Positions 11,575-16,944 of a stretch of 19,483 bases of DNA are shown piece by piece (within the stretch, counting starts at the first letter, position 1; each line of letters begins with the position of its first letter). Location: contig CALBDW010000101.1 of the NCBI GenBank assembly GCA_937927435.1, forward strand, positions 1 through 19,483. Reading direction: 5' to 3'. The notes beneath the pieces are model-generated. The model ran no database searches, was not told where the DNA came from, and saw only the letters and a program-made list of their open reading frames with translations. This DNA is from an uncultured Bdellovibrionales bacterium (GTDB taxonomy: Bacteria; Bdellovibrionota; Bdellovibrionia; Bdellovibrionales; JAMPXM01). Both the position numbers and the translations under genes were made by a program.

Positions 11575-11610
11575 CGAAAGGGTCAGCACGTCCGGCTGAC
11601 CCCATTTTCG
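11575..11610 (-). other. Hairpin downstream of tuf (possible attenuator)
   Basis: Perfect 8-base-pair stem GGGTCAGC/GCTGACCC (11580-11587 with 11595-11602) and a 7-base loop. It is extended after a 3-base bulge by CGAAA/TTTCG (11575-11579 with 11606-11610). The transcript then runs into a broken T-rich stretch (ATTTTTGTTTTACC) about 15 bases further on. An alternative short CTTTC/GAAAG stem sits directly before that stretch. It could be a weak terminator or a 3'-end stabiliser that lowers secE-nusG relative to tuf. Confidence 0.4.
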
Positions 11611-11650
11611 TGTGTCGCCTCGCTAAACTGCGATCCGGCACACTGACGGA

Positions 11651-12841
11651 TTACTCGATGATGTCGACAACGACACCAGCGCCGACCGTACGGCCACCTT
11701 CGCGGATAGCGAAGCGGAGCTCTTTTTCCATAGCGATCGGAGCGATGAGCTCAACCGTCATTTCAACGCGGTCGCCCGGCATAACCATGTCCGTACCCTC
11801 TTTGAGGGTCACGACGCCAGTAACGTCGGTCGTACGGAAGTAGAACTGCGGACGATAGCCGTTGAAGAACGGAGTATGACGGCCACCCTCTTCTTTCGTG
11901 AGGATGTAGGTCTCAGCTTTGAATTTCTTGTGCGGAGTGATCGTACCGGGAGCGGCGAGAACTTGCCCGCGCTCGACCTCTTCTTTCTTCGTACCACGCA
12001 GGAGGCAACCGCAGTTGTCACCAGCTTGGCCTTCTTCGAGAAGCTTGCGGAACATCTCAATACCGGTAACGGTCGTTTTTTGAGTCGGAGCAAGACCGAC
12101 GATCTCGACTTCTTGACCGACTTTGATCACGCCGCGCTCAACACGGCCCGTAACAACGGTACCGCGACCAGAGATCGAGAACACGTCCTCGATCGGCATC
12201 AAGAAGGGCTTGTCGATCGCACGAGCCGGAGTCGGGATGTAGCGGTCAACTTCAGCCATAAGCTTGAGGATCGCTTCTTTACCGATCTCAGGACGCTTGT
12301 CTTCGAGAGCCATCAAAGCGGAACCTCTGACGACCGGGATTTCGTCGCCAGGGAATTCGTACTTCGAGAGAAGCTCGCGGATTTCTAGCTCGACGAGGTC
12401 GAGGAGCTCGGGGTCGTCAACCATGTCAACTTTGTTCATGAACACGACGATCGCCGGAACGCCGACCTGACGAGCGAGAAGGATGTGCTCGCGAGTTTGC
12501 GGCATCGGACCGTCAGCAGCCGAAACGACGAGGATCGCACCGTCCATCTGAGCCGCACCGGTGATCATGTTTTTCACGTAGTCAGCGTGTCCGGGGCAGT
12601 CGACGTGAGCGTAGTGACGGTTCGTAGTTTGGTATTCAACGTGCGAAGTCGAAATCGTGATACCACGCTCTTTCTCTTCAGGAGCCTTATCGATCTGATC
12701 GTAAGCCAATGCCGTAGCACCGCCAGTTTCAGCCAAAACTTTTGTAATCGCCGCCGTAAGGGACGTTTTCCCGTGGTCGACGTGACCGATGGTGCCGATG
12801 TTTACGTGCGGTTTGCTCCGGTCAAATTTCTCTTTAGCCAT
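11651..12841 (-). CDS. tuf: Translation elongation factor Tu
   Basis: GTPase that delivers aminoacyl-tRNA to the ribosome. It has 396 residues with the three usual domains. G motifs: GHVDHGKT at 19-26, RGITI at 59-63, DCPGH at 81-85, NKVD at 136-139, SAL at 174-176. H85, the catalytic histidine, is present. Domain 2 carries an uncommon pair of cysteines, C277 and C279 (DNCGCLLRG, where E. coli has ENVGVLLRG). The ATG at 12841 has AGGAGG 9 bases upstream (12851-12856). The position after four tRNA genes and before secE equals that of E. coli tufB; whether a second copy exists elsewhere cannot be told. Confidence 0.98.
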   Translation of the reverse strand: MAKEKFDRSKPHVNIGTIGHVDHGKTSLTAAITKVLAETGGATALAYDQIDKAPEEKERGITISTSHVEYQTTNRHYAHVDCPGHADYVKNMITGAAQMDGAILVVSAADGPMPQTREHILLARQVGVPAIVVFMNKVDMVDDPELLDLVELEIRELLSKYEFPGDEIPVVRGSALMALEDKRPEIGKEAILKLMAEVDRYIPTPARAIDKPFLMPIEDVFSISGRGTVVTGRVERGVIKVGQEVEIVGLAPTQKTTVTGIEMFRKLLEEGQAGDNCGCLLRGTKKEEVERGQVLAAPGTITPHKKFKAETYILTKEEGGRHTPFFNGYRPQFYFRTTDVTGVVTLKEGTDMVMPGDRVEMTVELIAPIAMEKELRFAIREGGRTVGAGVVVDIIE

Positions 12842-12985
12842 TACTAATGTCCTCCTGAAAAGATCCCTTTTCTATGAATTCAGTTTCCGGCTCGTCTTTT
12901 TCGGCCGCTTTTTCTTGTGTTTCTTCAAAGACTACGCTTGTACGCTCTATCGATTGCCGCGTCAACTGCTCGTAAGAAAGCAATT

Positions 12986-13060
12986 TGGAGCCCATGGCGA
13001 GACTCGAACTCGCGACCTCACCCTTACCAAGGGTGTGCTCTACCCCTGAGCCACATGGGC
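12986..13060 (-). tRNA. tRNA-Thr (anticodon GGU)
   Basis: Acceptor arm GCCCATG/CATGGGC, anticodon stem CACCC/GGGTG around TTGGTAA, anticodon at 13026-13028, T-arm with GTTCGAGTC, discriminator U and encoded CCA (12988-12986). It is the last tRNA before tuf, corresponding in position to E. coli thrT. A 144-base spacer to tuf contains only the tuf leader and ribosome site. Confidence 0.97.
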
Positions 13061-13115
13061 AGCGAACATTCGAAGTTCGTACACGCGACTTTTTTCACAA
13101 ACTAAAAGCGCTCTA

Positions 13116-13145
13116 ATATTAAGCACTTAGTCAAACTGCCGCCAA
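13116..13145 (-). promoter_or_regulatory. Candidate internal promoter before tRNA-Thr(GGU)-tuf
   Basis: On the minus strand, TTGGCG (13145-13140) and TAATAT (13121-13116) are spaced by 18 bases, followed by a GC-rich discriminator (AGAGCGC). Each box matches the sigma-70 consensus at about 4 of 6 positions. It lies in the longest spacer of the tRNA cluster (149 bases). It would allow tuf expression independent of the first three tRNAs. Judged by eye only. Confidence 0.3.
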
Positions 13146-13210
13146 CCCCATCGCCCTTTCCCAGGCAACTGACGACTTATGGGAGATTGACGCCCGCAGC
13201 ACGATAAAAA

Positions 13211-13287
13211 TGGAGCGGGAGACGGGTCTCGAACCCGCAACCCTCAGCTTGGAAGGCTGATACTCTAGCCAATTGAGCTACTCCCGC
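13211..13287 (-). tRNA. tRNA-Gly (anticodon UCC)
   Basis: Acceptor arm GCGGGAG/CTCCCGC, anticodon stem TCAGC/GCTGA around CTTCCAA, anticodon at 13251-13253, T-arm with GTTCGAGAC, discriminator U and encoded CCA (13213-13211). It corresponds in order to E. coli glyT. Confidence 0.97.
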
Positions 13288-13306
13288 CCGAGGTGATGCT
13301 GCAATG

Positions 13307-13332
13307 CTCTAAAGTCTCCAACCACTTTAGAG
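13307..13332 (-). other. Perfect hairpin in the tRNA-Tyr/tRNA-Gly spacer
   Basis: CTCTAAAGT (13307-13315) and ACTTTAGAG (13324-13332) form a perfect 9-base-pair stem with an 8-base loop. It fills half of the 56-base spacer. It is probably a processing or transcript-separating structure (inference). Confidence 0.4.
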
Positions 13333-13343
13333 ACTGTGTAATT

Positions 13344-13428
13344 TGGTGGAGAGGGCAGGATTCGAACCTGCGAAGGCTGAGCCAGCAGATTTACAGTCTG
13401 CCCCCGTTGGCCACTTGGGTACCTCTCC
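13344..13428 (-). tRNA. tRNA-Tyr (anticodon GUA)
   Basis: 85 bases with a long variable arm, as expected for bacterial tRNA-Tyr. Acceptor arm GGAGAGG/CCTCTCC, anticodon stem GCAGA/TCTGC around CTGTAAA, anticodon at 13392-13394, T-arm with GTTCGAATC, discriminator A and encoded CCA (13346-13344). It corresponds in order to E. coli tyrU. Confidence 0.97.
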
Positions 13429-13477
13429 GCTGTGGTCGCTCTCTGCTCTCGTTGCGTCCTTCAGCAGAAGAAGGGAA

Positions 13478-13550
13478 AGCTGGCTATGGGACTCGAACCC
13501 GCAACCTGCTGATTACAAATCAGCTGCTCTACCAATTGAGCTAAGCCAGC
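13478..13550 (-). tRNA. tRNA-Thr (anticodon UGU)
   Basis: First tRNA of the cluster, 73 bases. Acceptor arm GCTGGCT/AGCCAGC, anticodon stem GCTGA/TCAGC around TTTGTAA, anticodon at 13515-13517, T-arm with GTTCGAGTC. Unlike the other four tRNAs here, no CCA follows the discriminator (the next bases are TTC), so the 3' end must be added by the CCA-adding enzyme. It corresponds in order to E. coli thrU. Confidence 0.96.
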
Positions 13551-13586
13551 TCAAGAACAAAAGAACTACCTACACAGTAAGCGCCA

Positions 13587-13616
13587 TTACTACTTGAATC
13601 GAAACTTTCCCGTCAA
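13587..13616 (-). promoter_or_regulatory. Candidate promoter of the tRNA-tuf operon
   Basis: In the 101-base gap between rlmB and the first tRNA, the minus strand has TTGACG (13616-13611, 5 of 6 consensus) and a weaker TAGTAA (13592-13587) with an 18-base spacer. The GC-rich discriminator TGGCGCT that follows is typical of stringently controlled stable-RNA promoters. The predicted start would lie about 35 bases upstream of tRNA-Thr(UGU). Judged by eye only. Confidence 0.45.
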
Positions 13617-13651
13617 AGACATTTTGGGTTGAGACGAAAACTATGGCCCAT

Positions 13652-14431
13652 TTAGTTCAGATGGCCGAATTGACGGGCAGTTTCCATAAGAGCCATGGCG
13701 CATGCAATCGCGGCATTGTAGCTCGAGCCGGACGGAACTTGGGGGATCCGGACCAACTCATCGCACGCCCTTTCGGTCGTTTTCTTAAGCCCCTGCCCCT
13801 CAGAGCCGACAACCCATGCCGTTTTTTTAGACAACTGGAAGTCCCAAGGAGCCCGCTTGCCGGCTTCGGAAAGACCATAAACCCAAAAACCAATCCCCTT
13901 GAGCCGCTCAATCAGCGCGGGAAGATTGGATTCCACAACGACGGGGACGTGTTCCGCTCCTCCGCTCGCCACCTTGCAAACGGCCGGCGTTAAGCCAACC
14001 GCACGATCAGCTGGAATAAAAACCGCTTTCACGTCGACAAGCCAGGCCGTACGCAAAATCGAGCCGAGGTTATGAGGATCCTCGATGTGATCAAGGATGA
14101 GAACCAAAGCGGACTCGACTTTTTCAAGCGCGCTCCAATCCAGCTCGGGCGATTCAGTGCACGCGAGCGCGACGCCTTGGTGGCCGGAACCGATTTGTTC
14201 CAACTGTCCCTCCGAACGCTCGCCAACGGGAATCCCGTGCACTTTCGCCATTTCCTGCAAAGTCCGTAATTGCTGGGACCTCACCCAATCTGAACGTAGC
14301 AAGACTTCACGGATCGCCCGCGGGCGCACTTTCAACGCCTCTTCACAGGAATGAATTCCAACCACCCAACGGGCACGGTCACGGGCGTGGGACAATTGAG
14401 CTTGCGAAGGACGGAAGCGTTGTTTTTTCAC
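13652..14431 (-). CDS. rlmB: SpoU-family 23S rRNA 2'-O-ribose methyltransferase (RlmB type)
   Basis: S-adenosylmethionine-dependent enzyme of the SpoU/TrmH class; E. coli RlmB methylates Gm2251 of 23S rRNA. It has 259 residues. The N-terminal part (about 22-95, starting GIHSCEEAL) resembles the small substrate-binding domain. The trefoil-knot catalytic domain shows motif 1 HIEDPHNLGSILRTA (N121, R127), motif 2 VVGSEGQGL (E211) and motif 3 PSGSSYNAAIA (S237, N239; the more usual form is SLNVSVA). The start is GTG at 14431, overlapping the pyrF TGA by 4 bases, so translation is probably coupled. The exact target nucleotide is inferred from the closest family; related TrmH-type enzymes act on tRNA. 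Confidence 0.85.
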   Translation of the reverse strand: MKKQRFRPSQAQLSHARDRARWVVGIHSCEEALKVRPRAIREVLLRSDWVRSQQLRTLQEMAKVHGIPVGERSEGQLEQIGSGHQGVALACTESPELDWSALEKVESALVLILDHIEDPHNLGSILRTAWLVDVKAVFIPADRAVGLTPAVCKVASGGAEHVPVVVESNLPALIERLKGIGFWVYGLSEAGKRAPWDFQLSKKTAWVVGSEGQGLKKTTERACDELVRIPQVPSGSSYNAAIACAMALMETARQFGHLN

Positions 14432-15153
14432 TGCTTCTGCCCCTTTTGAATGGAATCAAGAATTTTTTCAACCGCCGCCACCGGATCCTCAGCAGCAATG
14501 ATCGGACGTCCGACGACGATCGCAGAGGCACCCGCGCGAATAGCCGACTCGGGTGTTTCAATGCGCTTCTGGTCCCCCGCTGCGTCCGTCGGCAAACGAA
14601 TACCGGGAGTGACGACGAAAGCAGAAGACGACAGACGCCGGATCACTTCAATTTCCTGCGGAGAGCAGACAACGCCGCTCAAGCCGCTCTTGAATGCAAG
14701 TTCCGCGAGTTCTTCGACCTGCGTGACGATAGGGCGGTCTTTGAGAGCCGGCGGCAAGGTCTCGGGAGAAAAGCTCGTGAGAATCGTCACCGCGAGGACT
14801 TTGAACGGTCTTATGGCATTCAACTCGCGCTCGACGGCCGCCAAACGTTCGAGAGCTTCGCGCCCCGCCCACGCATGGACTGTGGCGAGCGTCGCACCAG
14901 CGTCGAACGAAGCCCGAATCGCTGCTTCCATCGTGCTGGGAATGTCGAGGTACTTATTGTCGACGAAAACCGGAGCGTCTTTCGCCACCTTTTGCACAAG
15001 ATCGGCTCCATAACGCACGATTAGACGCGGCCCGAGCTTGTAGGCCCCAACCCGCCCCCCAAGCCTGCGCACCAAGTCCAAGCAATCCTCGGCCGAGTCC
15101 AGATCAAGAGCGGCGATCAAAGGGTTTTTCAAGCTAAAGGCGCCCGCCTGCAT
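14428..15153 (-). CDS. pyrF: Orotidine 5'-phosphate decarboxylase
   Basis: Last step of de novo UMP synthesis: OMP to UMP plus CO2. It has 241 residues, a normal TIM-barrel length. Active-site elements: ALDLD (D17), K39, the catalytic D65-x-K67-x-x-D70 in VFVDNKYLDIPST (the usual form is DLKFHDIPNT, so the His before the last Asp is Leu here), TVHAWAG at 91-97, VVCSP at 161-165, TPGIR at 182-186, GDQKR at 193-197 and VGRP at 214-217. The ATG at 15153 has GGAGG 4 bases upstream and lies 25 bases inside the end of the preceding gene. It overlaps rlmB by 4 bases. Confidence 0.96.
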   Translation of the reverse strand: MQAGAFSLKNPLIAALDLDSAEDCLDLVRRLGGRVGAYKLGPRLIVRYGADLVQKVAKDAPVFVDNKYLDIPSTMEAAIRASFDAGATLATVHAWAGREALERLAAVERELNAIRPFKVLAVTILTSFSPETLPPALKDRPIVTQVEELAELAFKSGLSGVVCSPQEIEVIRRLSSSAFVVTPGIRLPTDAAGDQKRIETPESAIRAGASAIVVGRPIIAAEDPVAAVEKILDSIQKGQKQ

Positions 15154-15497
15154 TTTTCCTCCAACTTTTCCACAACCTCTTCAAGCCTCACCGATTCCGA
15201 GGCGCCACTCGCAAGCTCAACCAGCTCAGCACAACCATCGCGCGACAACCCTTCATGCCCGATTTCAACTGCCCAACCATTGGGAAACCGCCCACGATCG
15301 TCGCGTTTCACCTGCGCCGCAAGGGGCCTGTCGTCGAAAAGCACCTTGTACCCGCGGGCACGAAGCTCGCGGTAGATAATTTCAGCGGATTGCAAAACTT
15401 CGACGTCTTCGGGCTCGAGCGCGACCACGAGCGTGTCGAAATTCCCGCCCTCAACGGATTCGGGATACTGAGACCACTTCACCGCAGAGCCTTTCAC
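15129..15497 (-). CDS. Stand-alone protein resembling the anticodon-binding domain of prolyl-tRNA synthetase
   Basis: Small 122-residue protein, probably cytoplasmic; no signal or membrane segment is visible. Residues about 21-112 read like the C-terminal anticodon-binding domain of ProRS and related class II synthetases: FDTLVVALEP, then EIIYRELRARGYKVLFDDR, then a VK pair at 63-64, then WAVEIGHEGLSRDG and a final helix LEEVVEKLEEK. In E. coli ProRS the matching stretch is LYSELRAQGIEVLLDDR. The usual GIP after the DDR motif is not kept (FPN here), and no synthetase catalytic domain is adjacent. The GTG start at 15497 overlaps the ntrX stop by 4 bases, and the end overlaps pyrF by 25 bases. 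It may bind RNA or be a regulatory relic; the function is unknown. Confidence 0.8.
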   Translation of the reverse strand: MKGSAVKWSQYPESVEGGNFDTLVVALEPEDVEVLQSAEIIYRELRARGYKVLFDDRPLAAQVKRDDRGRFPNGWAVEIGHEGLSRDGCAELVELASGASESVRLEEVVEKLEEKCRRAPLA

Positions 15498-16912
15498 GCG
15501 ATGTCTTCGACATCAATTCCGTAACTCTTGATTTTACGGTGGAGATAACTGCGTTCAAGCCCAATGGCCTCGGCGGTCTTACTGATATTCCCTTTGTGCT
15601 CCGCGATTTTCTTCAAAAGATACTCGCGCTCGAATTTGGCGCGCGCCTCGCGGAAATTCGAGATTTCCGTCGGCGCATCTTCGCGCTCATCGATCGGAAG
15701 CCCGGCGAACTTAAGGTCGTGCACATCAACGGTATCGCCAGGGGTCAAAATGTAAATGCGCTCGATGAAGTTCCGGAGTTCTCGGACGTTACCCGGCCAG
15801 GTGTGCTGACGGAGTTTCTCCATCGCCTTCTCGGAAAAAACCTTCGGCCGGTACGCTCCCTCGCGAGCGAACTGTTCGCCGAAGTGGGCGATAAGCGCCG
15901 GTATGTCTTCGGCCCTTTCGCGCAACGGCGGCACTTTGCAAGGAATAACGTTGAGCCGGTAATAGAGGTCTTCGCGGAAGCGGCCTTCCTTGATCTCCTG
16001 CTCGAGGTTTTTGTTGGTCGCTGCGATCACACGCACATCGACTTCGATCGTCTCGTCGCCGCCGACACGGGTGAAGCGTTTCTCCTGCAAAATACGCAAG
16101 ATCTTGGCCTGCGTCTTAAGGCTCATGTCGCCGATTTCGTCGAGAAAGATCGTTCCACCGTTGGCGTGGTCGAACTTCCCTTTGCGAGGCTTATCGGCTC
16201 CGGTGAAAGCCCCTTTCTCGTAGCCGAAAAGCTCGCTTTCGATGAGTTCCTCGGGAATCGCAGCGCAATTCACCTCGACAAAAGGTTTTCCGGCCCGCGG
16301 GCTGAGATAATGGATGTTTTGCGCCACCAACTCTTTGCCCGTTCCGCTTTCGCCGGCGATGAGAACCCACGACGACGTGCTCGCCACGCGCGCAATTAAT
16401 TGCTTGAGCGCGACCATCTGCGGCGATTCGCCGATAATCGCAATGTTCTTCCTCAATTTGTTGAGAAGCGCGTTCTTCTCGCCCCGCTCGCTCTGGAAGA
16501 CCGTGATGTTGTGGATGAGGATCAGGATCTTGTCGATCGAAAGCGGCTTTTCGACAAAGTCCCAAGCGCCGAGTTTAACGGCTTTGACTGCGGTTTCAAT
16601 CGTACCGTGGCCCGACATGATGATGAAATCGATGCCGGGGTAACGGGAACGCGCCTGCCTCAAAACTTCCAGCCCATCCATCGCTCCGGGCATCCAAATA
16701 TCGAGGAGGACAATGTTCGGGCGAAACTCCTCCATCACGCGCAAGCCCTCTTCACCGCTGCGGGCAACCCGGATCGGATAACCTTCGTCAGCCAGTGAAG
16801 CCGAAAGCACTTCGCGGATCGGCGCTTCGTCGTCAACGATCAGGATTTTAACCCCCGAACGGTCGATTACTGTGTCCGTCGATGGCTTTTCGTCGTTTTG
16901 CGGGTTGGCCAT
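15494..16912 (-). CDS. ntrX: NtrX-like sigma-54-dependent response regulator
   Basis: DNA-binding transcription activator, 472 residues with the full NtrC-type layout. The receiver domain (about 22-140) has the acidic pair D27-D28, phospho-acceptor D71 and K122. The AAA+ domain (about 157-395) has Walker A GESGTGKE at 187-194, GAFTGA at 234-239 for sigma-54 contact, and Walker B GGTIFLDEIGD at 252-262. The Fis-type helix-turn-helix (about 440-463) contains NISKTAEAIGLERSYLHRKI. It is closer to NtrX than NtrC because of the linked NtrY-type kinase and the SYLHRKI helix (knowledge of the family). I chose the ATG at 16912 with AGGAG 7 bases upstream; the frame extends to 16981 without a ribosome site and would overlap ntrY. 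It should be phosphorylated by the kinase encoded 32 bases upstream. Confidence 0.93.
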   Translation of the reverse strand: MANPQNDEKPSTDTVIDRSGVKILIVDDEAPIREVLSASLADEGYPIRVARSGEEGLRVMEEFRPNIVLLDIWMPGAMDGLEVLRQARSRYPGIDFIIMSGHGTIETAVKAVKLGAWDFVEKPLSIDKILILIHNITVFQSERGEKNALLNKLRKNIAIIGESPQMVALKQLIARVASTSSWVLIAGESGTGKELVAQNIHYLSPRAGKPFVEVNCAAIPEELIESELFGYEKGAFTGADKPRKGKFDHANGGTIFLDEIGDMSLKTQAKILRILQEKRFTRVGGDETIEVDVRVIAATNKNLEQEIKEGRFREDLYYRLNVIPCKVPPLRERAEDIPALIAHFGEQFAREGAYRPKVFSEKAMEKLRQHTWPGNVRELRNFIERIYILTPGDTVDVHDLKFAGLPIDEREDAPTEISNFREARAKFEREYLLKKIAEHKGNISKTAEAIGLERSYLHRKIKSYGIDVEDIA

Positions 16913-16919
16913 GCAAACT

Positions 16920-16924
16920 CTCCT
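16920..16924 (-). promoter_or_regulatory. ntrX ribosome binding site
   Basis: AGGAG on the minus strand, 7 bases before the ATG at 16912, in the 32-base gap after ntrY. It argues against the longer open frame starting at 16981. Confidence 0.8.
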
Positions 16925-16944
16925 CAAGCCTTCAAGTGGCGCGT

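Noticed and set aside
13063..13095. Plus-strand CGAAC/GTTCG stem followed by six T
   Set aside because: It resembles a terminator for plus-strand transcription, but nothing is transcribed in that direction here, the stem is only 5 base pairs and the T-run is 10 bases away.
12917..13597. Small plus-strand open frames across the tRNA genes
   Set aside because: They read the antisense of tRNA genes (typical RDSNSRP-like spurious peptides) and have no independent support.
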